Shown piece by piece: positions 21,287 through 31,808 of a stretch of 64,000 bases of DNA. Numbering within the stretch: position 1 is the stretch's first letter; each line of letters begins with the position of its first letter. Origin of the DNA: Limnephilus marmoratus (taxonomy: Eukaryota; Arthropoda; Insecta; Trichoptera; Limnephilidae); assembly GCA_917880885.1 (NCBI GenBank), contig OU862916.1, positions 54,596,831 through 54,660,830 of the forward strand, given 5' to 3'. The notes under the pieces were generated by a model that was given only the letters and a program-made list of their open reading frames with translations, was not told where the DNA came from and ran no database searches. Both the position numbers and the translations under genes were made by a program.

Positions 21287-21560
21287 TCTGTTGGTCACCC
21301 CAAGTGGTCCGCTATGTTTGGTGACTAAGCATGGGTTCCCGGGTTCACGGGTAAGGTCTGCATGGGTTTTGGTGGCGGATGATTTTGTCCACTTACTGCG
21401 TGGCGGGCCGGATTGGGAGAAACTGGAAGTGGGAGATCTTTTGATCTCTACAGCCGGACTCTCTCCACCATCATTTCATACTTTTACCTACCCAGAAATT
21501 CCTCTCCTTCCTTTCATTAAAAATATCCTCTACACAGCTTCTCCAATGACTTTGCTATAC
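21287..21560 (+). repeat. Repeat family A, middle part
   Basis: TGGTCACCCCAAGTGGTCCG, GGTGACTAAGCATGGGTTCC and CTTCCTTTCATTAAAAATATCC align with other A copies. The 5' start and the A tail are missing. Confidence 0.6.
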
Positions 21561-21565
21561 TATAA

Positions 21566-21810
21566 GGGTATTTAACTTAAAAATAATTTTTATATTTCAT
21601 TTTATATGTATAATTGCATTTTGTGATATTTTTAAGTAATTAATCACCTCTCCCTTTAATATTTTGTCTATAATTCTCATATGCCTATACTTGTTTGTCT
21701 TTTAATATTAATCTTATCCTGACGAAGAGAATACTCTGTTTTCGAAATATGTTGATAATATTGATTACATAAAGCTGTTTTTACAAAGTTATTTGTTCTC
21801 ATTTAACTAA
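21566..21810 (+). mobile_element. Probable Penelope-like element terminal fragment
   Basis: Surrounds the hammerhead. It shares AATATTAATCTTAT before the core and GTTGATAATATTGATT after it with the 53.7-kb copy. No reverse transcriptase or GIY-YIG frame is attached, so only the terminal repeat remains. Boundaries are approximate. Confidence 0.45.
21707..21765 (+). ncRNA. Type I minimal hammerhead ribozyme, Penelope-element style
   Basis: The core is CUGACGA (21719-21725) and GAA (21744-21746). Stem I: 21707-21718 pairs with 21754-21765 at 11 of 12 positions (one G-U counted). Stem II: GAGAAU with GUUUUC around a 5-nt loop. Stem III is only two pairs (A47-U52, U48-G51) with a 2-nt loop, followed by U at 21753 as the predicted cleavage residue (GUU). 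A tiny stem III is typical of hammerheads known in Penelope-like retroelements. A sister motif is at 53725-53785. Cleavage activity is inferred only. Confidence 0.65.
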
Positions 21811-22624
21811 ACATGACGCCACAAAGATTGGACCCATTTGCAGCATTTCAAGCTGGGTCGCCATAACCAATTCGTTTGTGGAATTTCAATCAATGCATTT
21901 CTGTGTTTCTCGAGAACCCTTCTATGGGCTTACACGTCATTAGTACTTTTTTAAACATTTGTGGTCAAAAACATCCAAGTAGTGTAGTTTTGTAGCTCTA
22001 GCACATATGATGCTGTATGACTTTTTATTATGGTATAATTATTATTATGCATATATCCAATTGTATATCCGCATATACATTATTTGGCTTAATATAGTAA
22101 CTATGTTATTTTCCACATCAAGTATATAATAAATAGATGCAAGAATGTTTTTTTTGATAAATTAATAACGTATAAAAAAATATATATATATATATATATA
22201 TTTATTCTCAAAACTCTTGAGAAAATATCGTCGTTGCATTCACAAAATATCCCATGTGAGGTTTTCGACCAAATTTTTTTTTGTTTACACCATTTGATTC
22301 ACCACGGTTTCCTAAATAATCTGACAAATATATCCCATTTTTCAAAAATTCATCTTTTTAATCATTTTAGAGACAACTCTGACCATTACTTGTAATTAAT
22401 GGTAATTATTTAAAAAAATATACTACATATACTACAGAAATATAAAAAAATATAAAATTATAAAATTAAATCCCTATATACTACAGAAATATAAAAAAAT
22501 ATAAAACTATAAAATTAAAATGAGAAAAAAAGTCTTTTTGTGTGCAAGAATTCGTATTATTTTTTTAACTCAAATTTGTCGCACATAAATTAAAATTACC
22601 CAAAGAAATGTTTTTTTAATAATA
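21811..22624. repeat. AT-rich spacer with (TA)n and a tandem duplication
   Basis: A (TA)n run lies near 22178-22201. At about 22415-22520 a unit with TATACTACAGAAATATAAAA is present twice in tandem. No coding frame. Confidence 0.5.
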
Positions 22625-22695
22625 TACACCAAAGATGACCTAGGCCCTCAGAGAAATTATTTTCCTCAGGGCCTCCTGTGTGGAGCTCATATAAA
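22625..22695 (+). repeat. Repeat family A, 3' end with A-rich tail
   Basis: CAAAGATGACCTAGGCCCTC, ATTATTTTCCTCAGGGCC and TGTGTGGAGC, then an A/T tail ending in (AAT)n. It abuts the LINE fragment at 22700. Confidence 0.7.
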
Positions 22696-22699
22696 AAAA

Positions 22700-23160
22700 T
22701 AATAATAATCTCAACAATCTAAAAAGAGTATACTATGCACTAATCCAGTCATTAATTCAATATGGAATTATTGCATGGGGGGGGGGGGGGGGGTCATACA
22801 ACAATATTCTAACCCCGATCAAAGTAATCCAGAAACTAATCATTAAAGTAATCCTAAAGAAACCCTCCACTTATCCAACAGAAACGCTTTTCGCAGATTT
22901 CACGGTGCCTCGAGTAGAGAATATCTTCAAGAAAAATGCAATTACCCAAATTTACAAAGATAATATCATCAAAAAATTTTAAACTAAAATCAAAAAGATA
23001 TGAAGATAACATCAAAATACCAAAATTTAATACCAAACTAATGCAAAACAATTACATCTATTTAGGAATAAAGTTTTTCAACAACCTTCCCATTGAAATA
23101 AAAAAAACCAAAGACATCAATAAACTGAAACTCAAACTTCATCAGGAATAATTAACTAAA
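22700..23160 (+). mobile_element. LINE C-terminal fragment, frameshifted, with 17-G run
   Basis: Plus-strand reading gives NLKRVYYALIQSLIQYGIIA before a 17-base G run (22777-22793). It resumes as IKVIQKLIIKVILKKPSTYP, ADFTVPRVENIFKKNAITQI and, after a frameshift, YIYLGIKFFNNLPIEIKKTK. This matches the thumb/C-terminal region of Jockey/CR1-like elements (…YGIIAWGG…YNxLP.EIK). The G run replaces the usual WGG codons, so it probably grew from that site. Confidence 0.75.
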
Positions 23161-23639
23161 TAATTACCTGTTTTTCTCATTCTTTCTATTTATTATTAAT
23201 CTATATTCACCTCTATTTTATTTAGATTTTTCGAATTTCTCCCAAGTGCACAATATTTTAGTATGTAACCGTATCCTATGTATGTACACCATATGTAATT
23301 TATATAACTCCACTGTACAATTATACATCTATATTAAATATTAAAATATATATATTCTTCAATATTAACTCAGTAGGTAAAGCAAAAATATTTTTTTAAT
23401 ATTTCTATTTAACTGTCAAAAAATTACCAAAAAATTAAGTTGCACCCAAAATCATACGAAATTCATTTTTTTAAGACCAATATTTCGTAATTTGAAACAA
23501 AAATAAATAAAATAAAACATATTTATCAGCACAAGATATTTTCTCTACCTTTTGCTAAAAAAATACATTTTCAATTTATTTGGGTGTTTTGGTCACAAAT
23601 CCAAATTTAACCCCCCCCCCCCCCCCCCCTCGGCTATTT
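23161..23639. repeat. Spacer with family C fragment and 19-C run
   Basis: Sequence near 23480-23610 (ACAAGATATTTTCTCTACC, TTGGGTGTTTTGGTCACAAA) matches one arm of fold-back family C. It ends in a 19-base C run (23611-23629). No gene. Confidence 0.45.
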
Positions 23640-24185
23640 GTTAGCTTTGGGAACAACTCATATCGATCTTGTGTCTCCCTTACTATTATGTTGAGAAATA
23701 AGTTTTAAACGGTGTTCGAAAGAGAAAGAGAAAATATCAAACTTTATATTCAAATTCAAAAGTTAACCACAAAATAATGGAATTATACACCTTTATAAAA
23801 CCAAAGTTTATGAAACTTATGGAATTTTGTATCTATTAATTATTTTTACATGAAACAATAAAAAAGTGAGGTGACGGAAATGTTAACAATACATTTGTGT
23901 AATAAATATGTACGTGTTTTTATTTTTTTCGTTATCAGTAATTTTAGTTAGAAAAAACGTAAGATGAGTCATTTTAAAAAAAATTATGTGTGCGTTTAAA
24001 ATTTTTATATTCGAAAAGCAAAGGTTTATTTCGGATTTCAAAATTTAAAAGCGTATTTCATCGCCTTTCAAAAACAATTTTTAGTTTTCGGATACTATCC
24101 GAAATATTCCATTTATTTGGATTTTATTGCAAAGCGGAAATATTTCGACCTTATGAAAAAATATGCCCGAGGCCTGAGGGATATG
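23640..24185 (-). repeat. Interspersed repeat family D
   Basis: Inverted relative to 60045. It contains GTGTCTCCCTTACTATTATG, AAACGGTGTTCGAAAGAG, CCATTTATTTGGATTTTATT and, at the end, CCCGAGGCCTGAGG, the family's outer terminus. Not coding, although an 86-codon frame crosses it. Confidence 0.65.
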
Positions 24186-25587
24186 GGTCCTATGAGAAAG
24201 GTCAAGTTGCCTTTCCTACGTTTGCTACACAAAATATCATATGTGCATAAAAAGTGCGCACAAAAATCCTGAATGCAAAATTTAAGAAAAAATTGTCGGT
24301 TTTAATAAAAAAATGTATATTAAGCCCACTTGTTTTCACCCAAACATGGTATCAAAAATAACTCTACAATTAATGAAAATAAATAAAAATATGGGTCCCC
24401 AATTTTTTTTTTTCGGTTTTTTTTTATTATGTATCCTAATATTCTAAAATACCCACAGGATATTTTGTGCGCGCAAAAACGATAAGTAGCTATAATAGCA
24501 TATTCATAGGACGCTTACAATAGGACGCCCCTGCGAGCGGTCTTGTCTCTACACATTTGCAGATTGGAACATGCGTGGTCGGCAGAAATAATAATTCGAC
24601 ACGGGTGAAGCGCGTAGCCCACACGCACAAGGCCTGCATTCACTCACACATCTATAGCGCGATTCTGACTACTGTCAGAGAGTGAAATAAAAGAGATTTT
24701 TTAAAATACCTATTCATAAATGTTCGCAGCGACCGGCAGCGCTCTTAAGCCCTTGCAAGCATAGTTTCAGTTCTGAATAGTGATCTCACGCCAGGGCGAT
24801 ACTGAGAGCATAGATTTCTGGTGCGAGGTGCAAATAAATTCAGTCCATCTTCCATTGACTTCAATCACTATAAATATCTACCTACCACATAGATAGATAG
24901 ATAAATATCTACACTTCTAAGGCACGGGGAATTCCCTTCTCCGGCGAGACCAGAGCGGCAGACAGGTTACTTTGAGGTCAGCTGATCTTGATACTGCCAA
25001 TCGATTAGCCGAGCCGTTTCGGTAAAACACACTTCAGGCGGACGAAATCAAGAAACCCCTTCGAGAAAATGGAATTTGTTTTAAACTGATATATCTTTAA
25101 AAATAATGTGTACATCTTAATGATTTTTTTAATATAAACTAATCACACCCCAACTATAAAAGTATTCTCCAAAATTATAGTAATGTATTTTATTGCATTA
25201 CAAAATATTGGTTTTCACTTTGGTTCAAATCATTATTAAAAAAATAAAGATTTGCGCATCTCCAGTGCTAAAGTATGCGTTTTCTTTTGATGAGATATTC
25301 TTCCACGCTAAAGATTTCTCCGTCTTGTATTACATACAAATATATATATATTTTTTTTATTATAGAAGTTAAAACTTTTTAAACACCGTTTTGATTTTAA
25401 ACTCAATGAAACGACAAATAGCGACCCTAAAAAGAGTCAAACACGTTCATCTATAAGATTTTGCCTGTGAGAGTATGAGACAGAATTATCGGTCTCCTCT
25501 TTGTGCGGTGCTTCGCCGCCTTTTCGCTCTTATCTACTTTAGTTTTACTTTAAGGTTTCACTTCTACCGCGTGTGAATTGCACACTC
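24186..25587. other. Spacer; SINE B scrap at 24768-24807
   Basis: TCACGCCAGGGCGATACTGA at 24784 matches the minus strand of the SINE body (51640). GC-richer patches at 24520-24680 and 24920-25030 have no recognisable coding motif. Confidence 0.4.
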
Positions 25588-25980
25588 TGATTTTTTTTAA
25601 ATATTAGCTCCACACAGGAGGCCCAGAGGAAAATAATTTCTCTCAGGACCTATATCATCTTTGGGGATGCTTTGTGGATGGTATTTTAAAGAAAAGGAAG
25701 GAGAGGAAGCTCTGGGAAGGAAAAGGGTATGAGGGGTTGGTAGGAATCAGGGGGTCAGCGGTCCAAGAGTGACGGACATGTGAATGACCCACGACCGACG
25801 GTGCAAGGCTATGTGTCGAGAGTGTTCTTACTAAAGAGGCCAAATGGTCTCTCAACCAGTTTCTCCCGATCCGGTCCCCCACGCAGAAAGTAAGGGCGGA
25901 CGCGTACGCCGCCAAGACTTAGGCAAACCTCACCCAATGAACCTGGGCACCCTACTAGGTCACCAAACATAGCATCAGCT
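25588..25980 (-). repeat. Repeat family A, long inverted copy
   Basis: Read on the minus strand: GGTGACCTAGTAGGGTGCCC, GTGAGGTTTGCCTAAGTCTT, GATCGGGAGAAACTGGTTGA, AGAGCTTCCTCTCCTTCC, CTGTGTGGAGCTAATATTT and A-run. The 5' end is truncated. Confidence 0.7.
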
Positions 25981-26504
25981 ACATATATCCCGTTATTATC
26001 GAGATCCAAATGTATTCAGATTCTTCTATTGAATTACCTACACCTGTTGTTATACGTGTGTGTTTACTGTAGGAGATAATGTTACTTATTATCCCTACAA
26101 ACACTTCTTCGTATCCGTTAGAATCCCATTAATAATTATTACTCCTTCCACATTATACATGTACCTAATTGAAGTATAAATGTTTGTTTTTGTTGTTTTT
26201 TTTTATATCATCAAGCATTAGTCCAATGTTACAGCCTTGGTTACAGCCCATAAAGCACCATAATGTTATAGCTTTTCCCGTAATATATAAGCTCCTCTCC
26301 CATACATAATACCATGGCAAGTCTGTTTGGTGTAATTGATAATTTATTGCAGATGCCATAAACTGATAATATTTTCAATATTTAACATTGGGCGTAAATA
26401 TTACTGTTAAAAATTGTGTCTGTAACTGAAAGATAAAATTAAAAGCTCTGATCCTTAAAAATATCATATTTTACGCGAGTACCGCACAAGGTTAAAATTT
26501 ATTT
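25981..26504. other. Spacer, nothing recognised
   Basis: AT-rich, no motif recognised. Confidence 0.4.
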
Positions 26505-26580
26505 GCGCACGTAGGGATTTGAACCCAAGACCTTTGGATCGAGAGCCTTCCCCCTCAACCACGGAAGCCGTCGAGTTCCA
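26505..26580 (-). repeat. tRNA-derived SINE head
   Basis: On the minus strand CTCGACGGCTTCCGTGGTTG and GGGTTCAAATCCCTACGTGC give A-box-like and B-box regions separated by a tRNA-like anticodon arm spacing. It is followed by CAAATAAATTTT, as in the full SINE at 51415-51823. No clear terminator or cloverleaf acceptor stem, so a SINE is preferred over a tRNA gene. Confidence 0.55.
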
Positions 26581-26581
26581 T

Positions 26582-26700
26582 ACAGGGTATTATAGAGTGT
26601 TAATTTAATGTACTTAACTTGCTTTAACCAGTGATTCCTGACATTATTTTGTGTAAAAAATGTATATGAAATTTTGGTTTTCGGTGACTCTTACTGGGAT
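26582..26700 (+). repeat. MITE family H, left arm only
   Basis: TACAGGGTATTATAGAGTG, CTTTAACCAGTGATTCCTGA and TTTTGGTTTTCGGTGACTC match the left arm of 30118-30496. The right arm is absent. Confidence 0.6.
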
Positions 26701-28840
26701 GTAACTTTTTATAGTTTTTCCGATTCGTAAAAAAATATGTGTATTTAATAAGCAAAACTTACATATAAAGAGATATCTAAGAAATCCGATTGTATCTCTT
26801 CGAGTTTTTTTCCAATCACGATTCCTCTCCATTTTTGGGACATTAGTCACCTGAACTGTTGCGTGGTGGTACTCTAGTCAGTACAGAGTAGTGATGCATA
26901 ACCTTTTTAACAGAAGGGCCAATATAACTATTTTCCAAATGTCAATGCAGGCCGCAAAGGGTACAAGTGTTGTGAATATGATAATAATATGTTATATACG
27001 TAGTCTTGAAATATAACTCTCCTAACTAACTAAACATCACATCATTTAAACGCTGAGGTAACTCCATGGATGGATTTATCGATTAGGAGGCCATATTGCA
27101 TCACCAAACTCATATATTTTAAACCGACTGAGACGAGTTAACAAATGCGTCGGGTTCTAAGGCGCCTGGGATTCAATCCTCCATTAAGATTAAGTCCTCC
27201 GTAACTGAATTTTGTCTGGTTGTTCGTGATCTGGAAAAGTTTATTTTTTTTTATTTAAATATCAAAATGGGCCGTTTTCAGAAACCCTATCCCGTTGTCC
27301 CAAAGGATTGTATTAGATATTCGGAATAGAAAAACGAATAACGCTTCAACTACCCCTATTTGAAAGAAAACTTCTGTCGGAAATTGATCTTACTTTGGAC
27401 ACACATTTCACTTCCACCGTTTTATCTCTTCACTTGGTATCGTGGATCCATTGTCTAGAGATGGTCCTGGTGACTGGAAGAGGAGTGGGGTTTCAACCCA
27501 AAATTTAAACACTCCTCCCCCCTAGCAGTACCATTGGTCACAAAAATCTGGTCATCTTAGGATTGCATAAAAACTGTTAAATCTAAAGCATTAGGTTTAT
27601 TCCATTGCTACTTCAACATCTCGTTCTCACAATTCAAAGAAATAATTTTTTTCGTCCAGTATTTTTGGAGTTCTATTCTTTTTTCATCGGAATTACCACG
27701 ATTGTTTAATTATTTCATTTAGGTAATTGAACTGCAGGTTGTGCATTACTGGCATGGAACCTCCACGCGTATTTAATAGTTACTTGAAAGCCTTACACGG
27801 ACCAAGGAGTGACAATGTACTCCTTATGCACTGCATCAAGATAGTCATCTTTAACGACACAATATTCCATGCATTTTTGGTATCAGATATTTGATACGCG
27901 TTTTTAAAAATAGTTGCTGACTCTTTGTAATATTTTTATTATTTTGTATATGGGTACAGTGTCCAAATTTCTCGTAGCTTTTAGCCTATCAATGCAAATA
28001 ATATTTTCTATTCCTAAGATGATTGGCATTTTATTTATTTACCTAGTAAAGTGGTAATTATTGGCATTTGAATTAATGTATTCATCTCATTCTTGCAGTC
28101 TGATTTCAAATCCCAAAGGGGTTGCATCTTCCTTTAGGCTTCAGGTCACATCAGTAAAAACACACCCCGATTTGACAAGTAATCTGAAGTTTTTTTACAA
28201 AAACACTTTTACGTGATGATTTTGCAATTCTTATTCTATGCAGTTAACCACCGATTCAGCCCCCTGCTTTTTTAAGGAACTGCTTGTTCTGCTTGTGAGT
28301 TAGAAAAGAGGATGCAAGGAATCCTGTTGTATTTATAAACAAAGGTTTAAAGAAAATAACACTAAAAGTTGTACAACTGTAAATAACTACAACTGTTCAG
28401 CAAAAGCCAAAAATATCATAACTACGCTCTTCATTACCGACTGAGAGAAAGGTCATCTGTTTGATCATATAGTAAGTAATTAACGTAAATGACGGTAGGT
28501 TTTAGTTAAGTTCCGAACCTAATGCTTTTTACTCCAGAGAGGTTGATGATAGTTTACAAGCACATTGCTTCTTAAACGTGAGCTTAATTTTATTTATTAA
28601 TTTTTGATACCTATATAATATCTTTTGAGTACATTCATATTTTAGAAATAGTAGAACCGAGCGTGACGGTTCTTGTAATCCAGATTATTCGTTTATCGGA
28701 AATGATTGTCTTTCTGTTTTAAAATTTAAATATTTGGATATAAAGAAAGGTGGTGGGATAATAATAAAATTTAAAAACATAATGTTAATATTTTCTCAAG
28801 TTACCAATGACAGTCCTGCGATAGTTATTTTCGGATGTTT
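26701..28840. other. Long spacer, nothing recognised
   Basis: About 2.1 kb without a coding motif, element ends or clear repeat copies. A GGGATTCAATCC word at 27170 recalls a B box, but no A box is placed correctly. Confidence 0.4.
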
Positions 28841-28930
28841 TGACGGCCTCTGTGGCCCTCCGACTAGCAATCCGAGGGTTTCTGGTTCAAATCCCGGCAT
28901 GCGAAACTATATTTTACTTGATTGAATTGT
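28841..28930 (+). repeat. tRNA-derived SINE head
   Basis: TGACGGCCTCTGTGGCCCTC and, 40 bases on, GGTTCAAATCCCGGCATGC (B box at 28884-28893). The start GACGGC is shared with the SINE heads at 51823 and 26575 on the minus strand. The body is missing. Confidence 0.5.
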
Positions 28931-29560
28931 GTTATTTTATTTATTTATTTTTTAATATTTCAACGCCTTATGGGCTTTTACATATAAGTTCATAATACAG
29001 AGACAAAGTTGAACAATAAAAAAGATGAACTTAAAAAAGTAAACATGAATGGAAGGTATAAAGATACATTTTAGTAAAAATAATGCATTACAAAACAAGA
29101 GAAAGTTGCAGATGGCATAAAATAGTATACATTGTGTATTTACAAAATTTACATAAAAACAATTCTTGACAACTCAAATCAAATGTCACAGTACTTACAT
29201 AAAAAAGAAAAGAAAACGGCAACAGGTTTTTATATTGTAGATAAATAAATAAAAATGTGCTATGTGATTCTCCCTAAATATCAAAATATACTACATTAAA
29301 ATATCGTTCAAGTGTTTCTTAAATAATGGTAACTTTGTATTAAATACATCGATACTTGAAGTGAATTTGTTTGCTAGTGTATGAAATCGTGGAATAGGTG
29401 CATGTGTGAGGTAGTTGTTGGTTCCAGAATTATTGTTGCCGAATACTATATTTTGCCTTGTCGCTCGAGTTGGTACCTTAAAGTCAATGAGATGCAGGAG
29501 TTCACTACAGTCTAATTCGGAGTGAATAATTTTAAACAAAAAAGTTAGGTTTTACAATTT
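28931..29560 (-). mobile_element. LINE C-terminal fragment with (TAAA)n tail
   Basis: The minus-strand frame 29291-29539 reads MFKIIHSELDCSELLHLIDF, then RATRQNIVFG and RFHTLANKFTSSIDVFNTKL. This is the extreme C-terminus of a Jockey-like RT protein (LxKIxxGxxDCxxLL…F pattern). About 310 bp of 3' UTR follows and ends at 28934 in a small stem (AAAAGCCCATAAGGCG) and (TAAA)n. It is 5' truncated near 29560. Confidence 0.7.
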
Positions 29561-29584
29561 AATCATTTAAAATAATACAAAGTA

Positions 29585-29855
29585 CATTAGCGGCTTTCCG
29601 TTTTGAAGATACTCAAAGTATCACCCTGGTGTAAGACCACCATTCAGAAATGAAACGTTGTTTGAAGTGGCTTTAGCCGTGTTTGGTGACCAGATCTGGA
29701 TTGCCGGGAACTTCCCCACCGTCTTATTTCCCTTCTTATCCCTTCCCAACTACTTTCAGCCTCACAACATATACTTCAATTGTGGTAGTCTCACTGTCTC
29801 CAGGTGGTTGGGAGTAGTTACTCTTATCTTACCGTATTCACATTACAAAAAGTTG
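29585..29855 (+). repeat. SINE family B body
   Basis: AAGTATCACCCTGGTGTAAG, ACCACCATTCAGAAATGAAA, TTTGGTGACCAGATCTGG, CTTTCAGCCTCACAACATA and CTCACTGTCTCCAGG match the complement of 51430-51670 in order. The tRNA head is missing. It ends about 85 bp upstream of a TRIT1 exon. Confidence 0.7.
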
Positions 29856-29938
29856 TGTTGCTTCAAAATATATCATCTTATCGGGTATATTCTTTATTAT
29901 TTTAACTAAATGTTCTTTTTTATATTATATTGTTCCAG

Positions 29939-30054
29939 GACATCTTAGACGCCAGGTTGACAGAACGTGTTGATAAAATGATGGAGGAGGGACTCCTTCA
30001 GGAATTGACTGATTTTCATGACAAGTACAATAAACAAAGGGTCATTGATGGACA
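29939..30054 (+). CDS. TRIT1: TRIT1 tRNA isopentenyltransferase, internal exon
   Basis: The exon is preceded by a pyrimidine-rich tract and TTCCAG (acceptor ends 29938) and followed by GTAAGT (donor 30055-30060). It reads DILDARLTERVDKMMEEGLL, then QELTDFHDKYNKQRVIDG, ending two bases into a codon. This is the segment of tRNA dimethylallyltransferase after the catalytic core: D..LxxRLxxRVDxMxxxGLLxEL, followed by the helix leading to the GI.QSIGF motif. The enzyme transfers a dimethylallyl group from DMAPP to N6 of A37 in certain tRNAs, in mitochondria, cytosol and nucleus. Upstream exons with the P-loop were not found in this window. Phase agrees with the exon at 59653. Confidence 0.93.
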
Positions 30055-30117
30055 GTAAGTAAAATTACGTTAATTTTTATAACCTATAATAAATTATAAA
30101 TGAAGAATGCTTATATA

Positions 30118-30496
30118 TACAGGATATTAAAGGACATAACTAGACTTACTTTAACCAGGGATTCCTAACATTATTTGGTGTAAAAAAATGTAAATGAATT
30201 TTTGGTCTTCGGTGAGATTTTGATGTATATTTTTGTTTTTCTACAAAAACTTAAAAAATAGTAGATGATGGACAGTTGGGGGTGTGATAAGAGGTTTGGG
30301 CGGTTACTCGGCTGAATGACCAGTGATGTTATGCGGAATAATTTTTTTTTTGGTTTGATTTTGAAGAAAAAAAACTTGAAAAAAAAGTCATTGAAAAAGT
30401 CACCGGAGACCAAAATTTCATTAACGTTTTTTACTCTAAATAGTGTCAGGAACCACTCGTTAAAGTAAGTCAAGCACGTCCCTCAACTCCCTGTAT
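30118..30496. mobile_element. MITE family H, complete copy
   Basis: Long inverted arms: TACTTTAACCAGGGATTCC with GGAACCACTCGTTAAAGTA, and TTTTTGGTCTTCGGTGAG with CACCGGAGACCAAAATTTC. The outermost bases are TACAGGATATTAAAGGAC at the left and CCTCAACTCCCTGTATA at the right. About 380 bp, no protein. It lies only 63 bp inside the intron after the TRIT1 exon. Confidence 0.75.
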
Positions 30497-30514
30497 ATTA
30501 TTAATAGTTACTTA

Positions 30515-30674
30515 GGGGGCATACAATAATTACGTGAGCTCAAAAAGGGGGGGTCCATCAAAATCTCACGTTACTTGAAAAGAATATACGAAGTGGCCCA
30601 AATTTATCTCACCAAGAGGGGGGGAGGGGTCTAGATTGGAAGATAAACTGCTCACGTAATTAATGTATGCCCCC
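30515..30674. mobile_element. Palindromic MITE family I with TTA duplication
   Basis: The ends GGGGGCATACAATAATTACG and CGTAATTAATGTATGCCCCC are inverted, flanked by TTA (30512-30514 and 30675-30677). The interior has CTCACGT, a G-rich run and TCTAGATTGG. A near-identical copy lies at 52564-52721 and a half copy at 52793-52882. Harbinger-type TTA insertion is plausible but no transposase is present. Confidence 0.75.
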
Positions 30675-30699
30675 TTATTAGACATGGTGTGATTCACGA

Positions 30700-30835
30700 A
30701 ACTGTTGAATCTTCTCCCCTTCCCCACTTACTTTCAGACTCATAACATTCCCCAATTGGGGATGCCATAGTTTCACTGGCTCCAGACGGGAACAGATGGG
30801 ATTCTCGTGAAGTATTCACATAAAACAAAATTATA
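30700..30835 (+). repeat. SINE family B, 3' part with A tail
   Basis: CTTTCAGACTCATAACATTC, CCCAATTGGGGATGCCATAG and GGCTCCAGACGGGAACAG, then ATTCACATAAAACAAAA. It matches the 3' half of the SINE at 51415-51823 (reverse strand). Confidence 0.7.
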
Positions 30836-31234
30836 CTAATTTTGTTCACTTCAATAGGCGTGAAGTGAACAAATTTCGCCCATGCTTAAGACTCGTATTT
30901 TTAAGTCTTTGTGGAAACTTCTAAGCGAACAAATATTATACTTCAATTTGTACCAAGAATACCCAAAAGCACTCTTTTTAAAATTTATGATGCGTGAAGT
31001 TAGAGGGAAGATAAGTGGCTTGGAGGTTTGTAATTAAATAATTGATACTTATATTTAAGTTATAACAGCAAGATAGTCGTTTTCAAACATGGTGATGCAT
31101 GATGCTTTCAAAGGCTAATTCATGTTAACTCTTCAGGCCTCGGGCTGATTTTATCGGAAGGTCAAAATATTTACTCTTTGCAATAAAATCCAAATAAATG
31201 GAATATTTAACTAAAAACTGCTTTTGAAAGGTTT

Positions 31235-31745
31235 TTATTTATTTTTTTATTTATTAATTTTTATTTTAGTAATTTGTACATTTAAGTTTACAAATTTCTA
31301 ATTAATTATAATATTTCATATTGCAAACTAAATTTTATGTAATTTTATGTAGCTCCTACAATACGTCTTGAACTTTCCAATTGGTGTGGATTTCAAAGTC
31401 TCTGGTAGCTTGTTATACAACTTCATCCCCTTGTACAGCAAACTGTTCTGCGTATTCGCCTTATCCTTTTTTTGAAGCCTGATTTCTTTGCATGTTCTTG
31501 TGTTATGTCTGTGAATGTCCTTGTTGAATACAATTTTATTTGAAAAGTATTTTGGTAAAATGTTGTTAATTATTTTATGTATAAATATCATCGTATTCAA
31601 GGTCAGCATCTGTTTCACGGTTAGCCAATTCAGTTCCTTTAACATTTTGTTTACTTTTGAAAATCTATTCCGCCGTAATATTATTCTCATTGCCCTGTTT
31701 TGGAGAATTTGAAACTTATTTTGTTCTCGTTCGTTACATAGAAAA
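31235..31745 (-). mobile_element. LINE C-terminal fragment
   Basis: The minus-strand frame 31328-31690 reads MRIILRRNRFSKVNKMLKEL, NWLTVKQMLTLNTMIFIHKI, NSLLYKGMKLYNKLPETLK and KFKTYCRSYIK. This is the C-terminal domain of Jockey/CR1-like non-LTR elements (RIIL…W.SVKQR…F.YKI…SL.YKG…YN.LP). An A/T-rich 3' tail ends at 31235. The RT catalytic part is absent. Confidence 0.8.
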
Positions 31746-31808
31746 AGGATAGTTGAGCAAGGTGATGAAACATGCTTTCAAGTTCTATAATTCGAAATTA
31801 ATATATGG

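Noticed and set aside
26505..26580. tRNA gene on the minus strand
   Set aside because: B box present but no closed acceptor stem or T-run terminator; followed by the SINE-like CAAATAAATTTT linker.
1..29938. Upstream TRIT1 exons (P-loop GATGTGKS and catalytic core)
   Set aside because: No reading frame with these motifs was found on the plus strand to the left, so I do not claim any 5' exon in the window.
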